From Dokdonia pacifica (GTDB lineage Bacteria; Bacteroidota; Bacteroidia; Flavobacteriales; Flavobacteriaceae): a stretch of 64,000 nucleotides of DNA. Location: the NCBI RefSeq assembly GCF_900188275.1, contig NZ_FZNY01000001.1:1364001-1428000 (forward strand). The letters run 5' to 3'. The stretch's first letter is position 1; the number at the start of each line of letters is the position of its first letter. A model generated the notes under the pieces. That model worked only from the letters and a program-made list of their open reading frames with translations. It was not told the origin of the DNA and searched no databases. Position numbers and translations under genes: made by a program. Positions 44,455-52,876 of the stretch are shown here, piece by piece.

Positions 44455-44805
44455 TTATTTTAATAGGTTTGTGCTTTCGTCTGGAAAACAGAGTGTAGGT
44501 TTGAATTTTTTTGCTTCATCAAAATCCATAAATGCATACACGATTAAGATTAAGATATCTCCTTTGGCTACTTTTCTTGCAGCAGCACCATTTAAGGTAA
44601 TCTCTCCACTTTTTCTAGGCCCAGGAATTGCATAGGTTTCTAGACGCTCTCCATTAGTAACATTTACAATTTGGACACGTTCTCCCTCTATAATATTTGC
44701 AGCATCCATAAGATCTTCATCAATGGTAATACTTCCTATATAGTGTAATTCAGCTCCTGTTACTTTAACACGGTGAATTTTAGATTTTACAACATTTACT
44801 AACAT
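44455..44805 (-). CDS. panD: Aspartate 1-decarboxylase
   Basis: A 116-residue pyruvoyl enzyme that makes beta-alanine from aspartate for pantothenate (vitamin B5, coenzyme A) synthesis. The self-processing site Gly24-Ser25 is in [12 protein letters not shown]; Lys9 in VKSKIHRV and Tyr58-region residues are as in the family. It follows panC by 19 nt. That short gap holds a perfect -7 box (44811-44818) ending 5 nt before the ATG, so panD can also be transcribed alone as a leaderless message. Confidence 0.97.
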   Translation of the reverse strand: MLVNVVKSKIHRVKVTGAELHYIGSITIDEDLMDAANIIEGERVQIVNVTNGERLETYAIPGPRKSGEITLNGAAARKVAKGDILILIVYAFMDFDEAKKFKPTLCFPDESTNLLK

Positions 44806-44810
44806 GGGGG

Positions 44811-44818
44811 CAAAGATA
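44811..44818 (-). promoter_or_regulatory. -7 promoter box (TATCTTTG) for panD, leaderless start
   Basis: Minus-strand TATCTTTG, then 5 nt (CCCCC), then the panD ATG: the same spacing as upstream of the DUF3109 and omega-amidase genes. It lies inside the panC-panD gap. Confidence 0.6.
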
Positions 44819-44824
44819 GGTATT

Positions 44825-45673
44825 TTAGTTAATAGCCATATTGTCTATGAGACGTATTTCTCCTGAAAAAGCAGCAATAAAAGCGCGATACTTTTGATGG
44901 GTACGCTTTCGCGAAAGCGGTTTTAGATTCTTTATATTAGAGATTTCAAAATACTCTAACCTAAGATGAGGATTGTTTTCAAATTGAGTAGTCACCCAAG
45001 CTCTAAGCGTGTGAGCACTTTTGGTTTTAAAATCCTCTTTCACTTGGCGGAGTATTTTGTAAATAAAAGTAGCTTCTTCTAATTGTTGAGGTGTTAATCT
45101 GGCATTACGACTACTCATTGCCAAGCCATTTTCTTGTCTATGAATAGGGCATCCAGTAATTTTTAGTGGTAATTTTTCAATTTCTACAAGTTTTTTTACA
45201 ATAAGTAATTGTTGGAAATCTTTTTCTCCAAAAAATGCTTCGTCAGGATTTACTTGTCTAAATAAATGATTTAGAACGGTTCCGACACCATCAAAATGTC
45301 CAGGCCTATGAGTACCTTCCATGACAGTTTCTATGCCATTAAAATTGTATTGCTTTGATACGACTTTATCTCCATACACTTCTTGAGGTGTAGGGGCATA
45401 AATACAAACACTTTCTTTGTATTTGTCTAAAAATGAGGCGTCTTCATCTAAAGTACGAGGGTATTTTTCTAAATCTGAAACATTATTAAATTGTGTGGGA
45501 TTCACAAAAATACTTACAATTATATAATCGTGACGTTTTAAACCAAACTCAATAAGTGATGCGTGTCCTTGATGTAAAGCTCCCATTGTTGGGACAAAGC
45601 CTATGGTAGATTTTTGCTTTCTTTTCTCTGAAACATATTTAGCTATTTCAGTTTTTGTTTTTTTTAAGTTCAC
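44825..45673 (-). CDS. panC: Pantothenate synthetase
   Basis: A 282-residue enzyme joining pantoate and beta-alanine with ATP. Signature pieces: [15 protein letters not shown] (HIGH-like), [21 protein letters not shown] region and MSSRNARL (KMSKS-like). The start codon is GTG at 45673 ([10 protein letters not shown]); no ATG nearby gives a family-like N terminus. A palindrome (44904-44919) lies in the C-terminal subdomain and encodes LSRKR at about residues 252-256, between the strand ending NLKP and the RLIDN motif. It is divergent from the glycogen-synthase-like gene. Confidence 0.97.
   Translation of the reverse strand: MNLKKTKTEIAKYVSEKRKQKSTIGFVPTMGALHQGHASLIEFGLKRHDYIIVSIFVNPTQFNNVSDLEKYPRTLDEDASFLDKYKESVCIYAPTPQEVYGDKVVSKQYNFNGIETVMEGTHRPGHFDGVGTVLNHLFRQVNPDEAFFGEKDFQQLLIVKKLVEIEKLPLKITGCPIHRQENGLAMSSRNARLTPQQLEEATFIYKILRQVKEDFKTKSAHTLRAWVTTQFENNPHLRLEYFEISNIKNLKPLSRKRTHQKYRAFIAAFSGEIRLIDNMAIN
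44904..44919. repeat. Dispersed palindrome, 16 bp perfect copy in a gene
   Basis: CGCTTTCGCGAAAGCG, in the C-terminal part of panC, translated on the minus strand as LSRKR. Confidence 0.95.
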
Positions 45674-45695
45674 TTTATTAAAAAATTAACGTCTG

Positions 45696-45703
45696 CAAAC
45701 TTA
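45696..45703 (-). promoter_or_regulatory. -7 promoter box (TAAGTTTG) for panC
   Basis: Minus-strand TAAGTTTG matches TAnnTTTG and would give a leader of about 18 nt before the panC GTG start. It lies 32 bp from the divergent box at 45735-45742. Confidence 0.45.
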
Positions 45704-45734
45704 CTATATTAAAGGCAGATTGCATAAAATTTAG

Positions 45735-45742
45735 TATTTTTG
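45735..45742 (+). promoter_or_regulatory. -7 promoter box (TATTTTTG)
   Basis: TATTTTTG matches TAnnTTTG, 26 nt before ATG 45769, serving the glycogen-synthase-like gene and probably the DUF4270 and glmS genes after it. Confidence 0.5.
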
Positions 45743-45768
45743 CGTGTTTTTAAATCAACATTATACAT

Positions 45769-46578
45769 ATGAAAGATAAGAGGATATTGTACGTGTCATC
45801 TGAAGTTATTCCCTATTTACCAGAGACCGAAATTGCCTCTATGTCGTTTGAAGCTCCTCAAATGGTGAATTCAAAGGGGGGTCAAATACGCATTTTTATG
45901 CCTCGTTATGGTAATATCAATGAGCGTAGACATCAGCTGCATGAAGTAATAAGGCTATCAGGGATGAATCTAGTTATTAATGACTTTGACATGCCTCTCA
46001 TTATAAAAGTCGCTTCTATTCCTAAAGAACGCATACAGGTATACTTTATTGATAATGAAGAATACTTTAAAAGAAAAGCAACGTTTACAGATGAAGATGG
46101 AAATCTTTTTCCTGACAACGATGAACGTGCTATTTTCTTTGCAAAAGGCGTTGTTGAAACGGTAAAGAAGTTAAATTGGTCGCCAGATATCATTCATGTA
46201 CATGGATGGTTGGCATCCTTACTACCATTATATCTTAAGCAATATTATGCTAGTGAACCTCTTTTTAGTCAAAGTAAAATAGTTACGTCTATTTATAACC
46301 AAGGCTTTGAAGGATCATTAAATAAAGAAATGATTAATAAAATTGCTTTTGATGGTGTAGACACAGAAAGTATTTCAGAATTACAAGATCCTACATACGA
46401 GAACCTTATGAAAGTAGTAGTGAAAAATTCTGATGCTGCTATCGTTGGATCTCCAGAACTAAACGAAGACTTGGCTAAAATACTTAACACATCTAAGATT
46501 CCTGTTTTATCGTATAAAAAGAAAGAGGAATTTCCACAAGCGTACGAAGAATTTTATACCACTAAAGTACTAGAGTAA
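45769..46578 (+). CDS. Stand-alone N-terminal glycogen/starch synthase domain
   Basis: A 269-residue protein matching only the N-terminal Rossmann half of GT5 glycogen synthase (ILYVSSEVIPYLPETEIA, KGGQIRIFMPRYGNI, DNDERAIFFAKGVVETV, PDIIHVHGWLASLLPLYL). The C-terminal nucleotide-sugar-binding half is absent, so it cannot be a normal glycogen synthase. Short versions like this beside panC occur in flavobacteria and are presumed to have another role, possibly sugar-sensing or regulatory. It is followed at 7 nt by the DUF4270 lipoprotein gene. Confidence 0.85.
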   Translation: MKDKRILYVSSEVIPYLPETEIASMSFEAPQMVNSKGGQIRIFMPRYGNINERRHQLHEVIRLSGMNLVINDFDMPLIIKVASIPKERIQVYFIDNEEYFKRKATFTDEDGNLFPDNDERAIFFAKGVVETVKKLNWSPDIIHVHGWLASLLPLYLKQYYASEPLFSQSKIVTSIYNQGFEGSLNKEMINKIAFDGVDTESISELQDPTYENLMKVVVKNSDAAIVGSPELNEDLAKILNTSKIPVLSYKKKEEFPQAYEEFYTTKVLE

Positions 46579-46585
46579 AAAGACT

Positions 46586-48283
46586 ATGAAAATTTATAAT
46601 TATATAAGTAAAGGCTTGGTAGCCTTACTTTTCGTATTTGCATACATTGCCTGCGAAGAAGACTTAGGTGAAGTAGGTACTGGCATTGTAGGCGAAGTAA
46701 ATTTTGATACCGAAATGGTAGACGATCTAGATGTTGTTTCCTATAGTATGAATTATCCTGTAGGTGTTCAAACCAATGGAGCGCCAGTAGGAGTTTTAGG
46801 AGTGTATAATGATCCTGTATATGGTAAAACAACAGCTTCATACCTGTCTCAAATGGCACTTTCAAGAACAAATCCAGATTTTGGTGATAATACCGTGTTG
46901 GACAGTGTTATATTTACATTGCCATATTTTGCGAGACAAGTAGAAGTAGATGAAGATGGGAATAACACTTTTGAGCTTGATTCTATATTTGCAAATACAG
47001 GGGGTATTACATTATCTGCATTTAGATCAAATTTTTTCTTAAATGATCTTGATCCAAACTCAAATTTTGAAGATCCAGAAATCTATTTTTCTAATGATGT
47101 TCCAAACTTTCAAGGTGTAGAAGGAGATTTATTATTCCAAGTAACAGATTTTATTCCACAAGCAGATGAAATTATTTTGACAGAAGTAACTTTTGATGAA
47201 GATGGAAATCCAATTTTAGATGACGACAATGAAGTTGTTAAAGAATTTTCTGAACGCATTTCTCCAGCATTAAGGCTAGAACTTAATACAGACTATTGGA
47301 CTCAAAATATTCTAGAAAGAGAAGGAGATGATGTGCTTTTAAATATAAACACATTTAATGATTATTTCAGAGGTCTTTATTTGAAAGCAGAAGATGCAGA
47401 TAGTAATGGTAATTTATTCTTGTTTGACTTCAGTCAAGCAAATATTACGCTTTATTATTCCTTTGAAGGAGATGATGATTCTGCAGATCCAGGAGAACCT
47501 AGTAATGATGGCTTTGGGGAAATTTCTTTAAATTTTAATGGTGTTAGTATAATTGATTATCAAAATGAGTTTAATCCTGCAATTGTTACTGCAATAGAAA
47601 ACTCTGACATTGATAATGGAGAAGATAATTTATACCTAAAAGGAGGTGATGGTAGTATTGCTATTGTAGAGCTTTTTGGTCCTGATTTTGACGGAGATGA
47701 AGTCGCAGATCAACTGGAAGTACTTCGTACGTGTGATAATATTATTATTAATGAAGCTAACTTGACTTTTTATGTAGATCAAGATGATTTAGGTGCTGGA
47801 GGAGGTGCTTTGGAACCTGAGAGATTATTTGTAGTAGATTTTGATAATAATAGTTTATTAATAGATAATTTAATAGACAATACAGCAGGAATTAATGGTC
47901 CAATTAATACAAGGACTAATCACTTAGGAAGACTTGTAAGAGAAGAAGATGGGAATGAATCAAGTTTAGGACAGAGTTATAGAATACGAATTACACAACA
48001 CGTAAATAATATCATTAAAAATGATTCTACAAACGTGCGTTTGGCGTTAGCTGTATCACAAAATGTAAATGTAGATAATACAGCCATTATAGGAGGTACA
48101 GGAGGTATAGAAGATGCTCAAAGAACGCCTATTTCTAGTGTGATTTCTCCGGAAGGAACTATTCTTCATGGTAATTTAAGTGCTGATGAAGCCAAAAGAT
48201 TAAAATTAAGAATATTCTATACATTAACAGGAGATATAGACCCTGACAGTCCTTGTGGTCAAATATTAGGTTTAGATAATTAA
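46586..48283 (+). CDS. DUF4270 lipoprotein
   Basis: A 565-residue lipoprotein with lipobox YIAC (Cys23) followed by acidic EED, a pattern linked to surface export of Bacteroidetes lipoproteins. The body matches DUF4270 (GEVNFDTEMVDDLDVVSYSM, PVGVLGVYNDPVYGKTTASY, LSQMALSRTNPDFGDNTVLD) and is beta-rich and strongly acidic. The family is specific to Bacteroidetes and its function is unknown. It is flanked by the glycogen-synthase-like gene (7 nt) and glmS (23 nt), the usual order in this group. Confidence 0.9.
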   Translation: MKIYNYISKGLVALLFVFAYIACEEDLGEVGTGIVGEVNFDTEMVDDLDVVSYSMNYPVGVQTNGAPVGVLGVYNDPVYGKTTASYLSQMALSRTNPDFGDNTVLDSVIFTLPYFARQVEVDEDGNNTFELDSIFANTGGITLSAFRSNFFLNDLDPNSNFEDPEIYFSNDVPNFQGVEGDLLFQVTDFIPQADEIILTEVTFDEDGNPILDDDNEVVKEFSERISPALRLELNTDYWTQNILEREGDDVLLNINTFNDYFRGLYLKAEDADSNGNLFLFDFSQANITLYYSFEGDDDSADPGEPSNDGFGEISLNFNGVSIIDYQNEFNPAIVTAIENSDIDNGEDNLYLKGGDGSIAIVELFGPDFDGDEVADQLEVLRTCDNIIINEANLTFYVDQDDLGAGGGALEPERLFVVDFDNNSLLIDNLIDNTAGINGPINTRTNHLGRLVREEDGNESSLGQSYRIRITQHVNNIIKNDSTNVRLALAVSQNVNVDNTAIIGGTGGIEDAQRTPISSVISPEGTILHGNLSADEAKRLKLRIFYTLTGDIDPDSPCGQILGLDN

Positions 48284-48306
48284 ATAATTGAATAACATAT
48301 AGCAGT

Positions 48307-50154
48307 ATGTGCGGAATTGTTGGTTACATAGGATATCGAGATGCATATCCTATCATTTTACAAGGATTACAACGTCTTGAATATAGAGGATATGATAGTG
48401 CTGGAATAGCACTCTATGATGGTGAAAATCTCAAACTATCAAAAACAAAAGGGAAAGTAGAAGATTTGAAAATTCGTTTAGAAAGCGAGATAACTACAAA
48501 TGGATCTATAGGTATAGGGCATACAAGATGGGCAACACATGGTGTTCCTAATGATGTTAACTCTCATCCACATATCTCTAATTCAGGAAACCTTGTTATT
48601 ATACATAATGGGATCATAGAAAATTATGACCCATTACGTAAAGAGTTGATTAATAGAGGGTATTCTTTTACTTCAGATACAGATACAGAAGTACTTGTAA
48701 ACTTGATTGAGGATGTAAAGATCAAAGAGGGCGTAAAGCTTGGGAAAGCTGTGCAGATAGCACTTAATCAAACAATAGGCGCTTATGCAGTGGCTGTTTT
48801 TGACAAAACGAAGCCTAATGAAATTGTAGTGGCTAGACTCGGAAGTCCATTAGCAATAGGTGTAGGTGATAATGAACTTTTTATTGCATCAGATGCAACT
48901 CCTTTTATCGAATACACAAATAATGCTATCTATCTTGAAGATGGTGAGATGGCAGTAGTTCGTAATCATAAGAAATTAAAAATACGTAAAATTAAAGATG
49001 ATTCTCTTGTTGATCCATATATACAAGAGCTCCAATTAAATCTAGAACAGATAGAAAAAGGAGGTTATGATCACTTTATGCTTAAGGAGATTTATGAGCA
49101 ACCTGATGCGATTACAGATACTTTTAGAGGGCGTATGCTTGTAGATAAAGGTATTGTGAAAATGGCAGGAATAGATGATAATTTAGAGAAGTTTTTGAAC
49201 GCAAGACGTATTATAATTGTTGCTTGTGGTACTTCTTGGCATGCAGGTCTTGTTGCAGAATATATCTTTGAAGAATTTGCTCGTATTCCTGTGGAAGTTG
49301 AATATGCTTCGGAATTTAGATATAGAAATCCAATTGTATATAAAGATGATGTTGTTATTGCAATTTCTCAAAGTGGAGAAACTGCAGATACTATGGCGGC
49401 AATTAAATTGGCAAAAGACCAAGGAGCTTTTGTTTTTGGGGTATGTAATGTTGTAGGGTCTTCTATTTCTAGAGAAACTCATGCAGGAGCATATACACAT
49501 GCAGGACCAGAAATAGGTGTAGCTTCAACAAAAGCATTTACAACTCAAATTACAATCCTTACACTAATAGCTTTAAAATTAGCAAAGCATAAAGGAACAC
49601 TTTCAAACTCTGAGTTTAGAGCTTATTTGCAAGAATTGGAACGTATTCCAGCAAAAGTTGCTAAAGCATTAAAATCTAATGAGCAAGCAGAACATGTAGC
49701 TTCTCAATATAAAGATGCTTCAAATGCGCTATACTTAGGTCGAGGATATAACTTTCCTGTAGCTTTAGAGGGAGCTTTAAAACTTAAAGAGATTTCATAT
49801 ATCCATGCAGAAGGATATCCTGCGGCAGAAATGAAGCACGGACCCATTGCATTAATTGATGAGCAAATGCCAGTAGTTGTAATAGCTACCAAGAAAGGGC
49901 ATTATGAGAAAGTAGTAAGCAATGTAGAAGAAATTAAGGCGAGAAGTGGAAAAATCATTGGAATTGTCACTGAAGGAGATGAGGAAGTGAAAAAATTGGC
50001 AGATCATGTTATTGAAATACCAGAAACATTAGAGCCATTTACGCCATTGCTAGCTACCATTCCATTACAGTTACTGTCCTATCATATTGCAGTAATGTTA
50101 GAAAAGAATGTAGATCAACCTAGAAATTTAGCTAAATCTGTTACAGTAGAATAG
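48307..50154 (+). CDS. glmS: Glutamine-fructose-6-phosphate aminotransferase
   Basis: A 615-residue enzyme that makes glucosamine-6-phosphate, the first step to peptidoglycan and lipopolysaccharide amino sugars. The glutaminase domain starts with the catalytic Cys2 (MCGIVGYIGYRDAYP) and carries GIGHTRWATHG; two SIS domains follow (VACGTSWHAGLVAEY, SQSGETADTMAA; YLGRGYNFPVALEGALKLKE), and it ends LAKSVTVE. Length and motifs are normal. No glmS ribozyme is expected or seen in the 23-bp upstream gap. A terminator follows. Confidence 0.97.
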   Translation: MCGIVGYIGYRDAYPIILQGLQRLEYRGYDSAGIALYDGENLKLSKTKGKVEDLKIRLESEITTNGSIGIGHTRWATHGVPNDVNSHPHISNSGNLVIIHNGIIENYDPLRKELINRGYSFTSDTDTEVLVNLIEDVKIKEGVKLGKAVQIALNQTIGAYAVAVFDKTKPNEIVVARLGSPLAIGVGDNELFIASDATPFIEYTNNAIYLEDGEMAVVRNHKKLKIRKIKDDSLVDPYIQELQLNLEQIEKGGYDHFMLKEIYEQPDAITDTFRGRMLVDKGIVKMAGIDDNLEKFLNARRIIIVACGTSWHAGLVAEYIFEEFARIPVEVEYASEFRYRNPIVYKDDVVIAISQSGETADTMAAIKLAKDQGAFVFGVCNVVGSSISRETHAGAYTHAGPEIGVASTKAFTTQITILTLIALKLAKHKGTLSNSEFRAYLQELERIPAKVAKALKSNEQAEHVASQYKDASNALYLGRGYNFPVALEGALKLKEISYIHAEGYPAAEMKHGPIALIDEQMPVVVIATKKGHYEKVVSNVEEIKARSGKIIGIVTEGDEEVKKLADHVIEIPETLEPFTPLLATIPLQLLSYHIAVMLEKNVDQPRNLAKSVTVE

Positions 50155-50176
50155 TAGATAGATTTAGTAATACTAT

Positions 50177-50205
50177 AAAAAATCCCGCTATTTGCGGGAT
50201 TTTTT
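50177..50205 (+). terminator. Rho-independent terminator
   Basis: AAAAAATCCCGC / GCGGGATTTTTT, a 12-bp stem with a 5-nt loop, 22 bp after glmS. It can also serve the convergent minus-strand genes. Confidence 0.95.
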
Positions 50206-50213
50206 ATATTTTA

Positions 50214-50474
50214 TTATGAGTTCCTTATAGGTAATTTTAATTGCTCTTTTTCAATATCAAAGTTGGCTTTAAGCCAATCTGATATTTGCCAGATATGCCT
50301 GTATTCTTTTGGTCTTTCAAATCTATTTATAAATGTTCTAGAATATGTGGCAAAATGGATAATTAGGTAGCATTTCCGATGTATTCTTTTAATTTCTAAT
50401 GAAGAGTATGTTTTATCACGTAAAGACTTAATGAGTGTTTCATGTGTGTTAGCGTTTTCTTCTTTCTCTCCCAT
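50214..50474 (-). CDS. Small basic protein, unknown function
   Basis: An 86-residue protein without signal peptide (KSLRDKTYSSLEIKRIHRKC, RTFINRFERPKEYRHIWQIS). It starts 4 nt after the pyrophosphatase stop, which supports translation in the same operon. No family is recognised. The basic, aromatic make-up could suit nucleic-acid binding, but that is a guess. Confidence 0.5.
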   Translation of the reverse strand: MGEKEENANTHETLIKSLRDKTYSSLEIKRIHRKCYLIIHFATYSRTFINRFERPKEYRHIWQISDWLKANFDIEKEQLKLPIRNS

Positions 50475-50478
50475 AAAC

Positions 50479-51093
50479 TCATTTCTTGTTTTTAAGTACT
50501 AAGCTTTTAGTAATTTCCTTAAGTGCTTCCTCTTCATCTCCCCATCCTTTGCTCAATAATATGTCTCCTCCAATATCATAATGTAAAAACCAAGATTCTA
50601 TCATGTTTTTTGCATGCATGTATTCTTCAGAAAAACTTTTGTAGGTAGTAGCTTTTATAATACGTTTTTTAGGGTCTTTTGGGACACAAATGATTTTATA
50701 ATCGTATGCTCCATTATCAAACAATTTAAGCATTGCAATAGGAATGGCCTCTATGATGGATCCAGTAGGAGTTGACTCTGAAATGAGTAATATATCTAAG
50801 GCATCTCCATCACCTCCTTGAGAACTATCTGAGAGCGTAGATGGGATAAAACCGTAATTTGCTGGATAGGGTAAGAACGAAATAATACGGTCTTTGCCAT
50901 CTCTTTGATCTACTACAAAAGAATGAGTTTCGGGATTAAATTCTATTTTTTTATTGGTTCCTCCAGGAATTTCTATGACACAATGTAAAGTACCTTCTTT
51001 AGAAAAAGTAGGAGTGTTATATACATCATTTTTAGAGGTGCAGTTTGTAAGTAGAGATGCTATCAATAACATATAGAGTATGCGTATGGCCAT
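50479..51093 (-). CDS. Lipoprotein inorganic pyrophosphatase (type I)
   Basis: A 204-residue type I (soluble-fold) inorganic pyrophosphatase carrying a lipoprotein signal: MAIRILYMLLIASLLTNC with Cys18 as the lipidated residue. The catalytic features are intact: ISFLPYPANYGFIPST, GGDGDALD (93-100) with the D-x-D-x-x-D metal ligands, and CVPKDPKKR. It would hydrolyse pyrophosphate to phosphate on the outer side of the inner membrane, not in the cytoplasm like normal Ppa. It lies just downstream of a LytTR two-component pair and 2.5 kb from a polyphosphate-polymerase operon on the same strand. Confidence 0.88.
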   Translation of the reverse strand: MAIRILYMLLIASLLTNCTSKNDVYNTPTFSKEGTLHCVIEIPGGTNKKIEFNPETHSFVVDQRDGKDRIISFLPYPANYGFIPSTLSDSSQGGDGDALDILLISESTPTGSIIEAIPIAMLKLFDNGAYDYKIICVPKDPKKRIIKATTYKSFSEEYMHAKNMIESWFLHYDIGGDILLSKGWGDEEEALKEITKSLVLKNKK

Positions 51094-51102
51094 ATTTATT
51101 TA

Positions 51103-51801
51103 TTAAAGGTTAAGAGCTTTTAAAACGTTGGCTTTATAGGTTTGGCCAATGGGTATCGTATGAGAATCTAGCATTATTTTATTTCCCGAAAGGTGATTTA
51201 ACCTACTTAAATTTATACTAAATGATTTATGAGTGCGCACAAAGTAATCAGGAAGGTTTTCTATAAACTTAGAGAAGGTGCTATGTGTGATAATAACTTT
51301 TTTCTCAACCATTACTTTCACATAATCACCATAGGCTTCTATATATTGAATATCTTTAAAAAACACTTTATGAAGTACTTTATTTTCTTTTAGAATAACA
51401 AAGTCATCTAAAATTTCTTTTTGAGGAGTATTGTTTAGGACTTTATGTATTGCTTTTAAAAAGCGATCATACGCGATCGGTTTTAATAGATAGTCAATAG
51501 CATTTACTTCAAACCCTTCTACAGCATATTGAGGATAGGCAGTTGTAAATATGACAGCAGGAGGATGCTGTAGGCTTTTGTAAAAGTCTAATCCAGATTG
51601 TTGTGGCATATTAATATCTAGAAATAAAAGATCAACATCATCTTGTAATTGTAAGTATTTATATGCCTCTGATGAATTATTGCATACTTGTTTTAATTCT
51701 AAAACCTCCGTGTCTTTAATAAAATGCTGTAATACGCGTTGAGATGAAATTTCATCATCAATAATGAGGCAACGTATATGTTTATCTTTATTGGTGCTCA
51801 T
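51103..51801 (-). CDS. LytTR response regulator
   Basis: A 232-residue response regulator with an N-terminal receiver (phospho-acceptor Asp in LLFLDINMP, acidic pair in LIIDDE) and a C-terminal LytTR DNA-binding domain (VLHKVFFKDIQYIEAYGDYV, TFSKFIENLPDYFVRTHKSF). ATG 51801 is chosen over ATG 51813, to limit the overlap with the kinase stop at 51788 to 14 nt. It pairs with the upstream histidine kinase and probably controls secreted-protein or envelope genes; targets cannot be read from the sequence. Confidence 0.92.
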   Translation of the reverse strand: MSTNKDKHIRCLIIDDEISSQRVLQHFIKDTEVLELKQVCNNSSEAYKYLQLQDDVDLLFLDINMPQQSGLDFYKSLQHPPAVIFTTAYPQYAVEGFEVNAIDYLLKPIAYDRFLKAIHKVLNNTPQKEILDDFVILKENKVLHKVFFKDIQYIEAYGDYVKVMVEKKVIITHSTFSKFIENLPDYFVRTHKSFSINLSRLNHLSGNKIMLDSHTIPIGQTYKANVLKALNL

Positions 51802-52858
51802 CTTTAATTTCAATAGTTACTTTAAAGGTGTCTACTGTGTTTTCTACAATAAATTGATGACGTTCAGGGTATACCAAATGTAAGTTATTCTTTAGATTTT
51901 CTAGACCTACTCCTGAGTAGGTGTCGTCTAGATTGTTTTTTGCAGAAGGATTTATAGTATTAATGATTACAAATTTAAAATGATTTTCAGATTGTAGTAG
52001 TTCAATTTGTATTGTTTCAGTAGTATTGGGATCAAGGACTCCATATTTATAACTATTTTCTATAAGTGGTAAAAGCAACATAGGGTATATTTTAAAATGC
52101 TCATTTTGGATAGCTATTTTTAAATGAACACTATTTGTGGCATGTGTGCGATACTCCTGAAATGCAATATAGTTTTGTAATAATTTCACCTCATCTTTTA
52201 AAGTGACACGCTCTGTATTTGAGTCGTAAATTACATAACGCAATACATCAGAAAGCTCTACAATTGCTTTTGTAATATGGGCATCTTTTTCTAGTGCCAT
52301 AGCATAGATCACGTTTATGGAATTAAATAAAAAATGAGGATTTATTTGTGCTCTTAATGAAGATAGTTGTGTTTGTATATGCTGATTTTCTAGTTTTAAA
52401 ATTTTGTTTTCATTTGTGTTGAAATAAAACCAATCTTCAGCTAATTTTAAAAGTGTTGTCGCTATTAGAAAAATACTAAATATCGTATATCCATTTGTGT
52501 TGGATATATAGAATACAAAGAAAAAATCGGGGAATACGTAATCTAATAATGATTGAAAAAACAGTATATAAATTGTTGAGAAAAAGAGCAGATTTATAAT
52601 AAATAATGAAATATAAATAACATATTTTTCGAGCTGAAGAAACCTTGGAATTAAGACATAAAAATTAATGGTTACTGGAATTGCCATAAAAAGTAGAAAT
52701 ACAAAAGTGTATATGTAATCTACTTTTATTGGAGTTTTTCCTTTTGAAAAAATAAACAGTAAAATAACAAAAGCAAGTAACCACAGTACACTATTAAAAA
52801 TAAGTGGTCTGTGGTAACTGTTTTTTTTAATAAACGTATTAAGACTAAAGTGTTGCAT
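51788..52858 (-). CDS. Sensor histidine kinase (LytS/YpdA-type)
   Basis: A 356-residue membrane kinase: four hydrophobic segments (about residues 18-36, 47-68, 79-101, 115-140), then a His_kinase domain (PF06580) with the acceptor His175 in LRAQINPHFLFNSINVIYAM and an ATPase domain (LLLPLIENSYKYGV, YSGVGLENLKNNLHLVYP). It partners the overlapping LytTR regulator. The signal it senses is unknown; no extracytoplasmic domain of size is present. Confidence 0.93.
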   Translation of the reverse strand: MQHFSLNTFIKKNSYHRPLIFNSVLWLLAFVILLFIFSKGKTPIKVDYIYTFVFLLFMAIPVTINFYVLIPRFLQLEKYVIYISLFIINLLFFSTIYILFFQSLLDYVFPDFFFVFYISNTNGYTIFSIFLIATTLLKLAEDWFYFNTNENKILKLENQHIQTQLSSLRAQINPHFLFNSINVIYAMALEKDAHITKAIVELSDVLRYVIYDSNTERVTLKDEVKLLQNYIAFQEYRTHATNSVHLKIAIQNEHFKIYPMLLLPLIENSYKYGVLDPNTTETIQIELLQSENHFKFVIINTINPSAKNNLDDTYSGVGLENLKNNLHLVYPERHQFIVENTVDTFKVTIEIKDEHQ

Positions 52859-52876
52859 CTAGATGAGCTTGGTTAT

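Noticed and set aside
45769-46578. Glycogen synthase gene broken by a recent frameshift
   Set aside because: The 7-nt gap and the following DUF4270 gene leave no remnant of the missing half.
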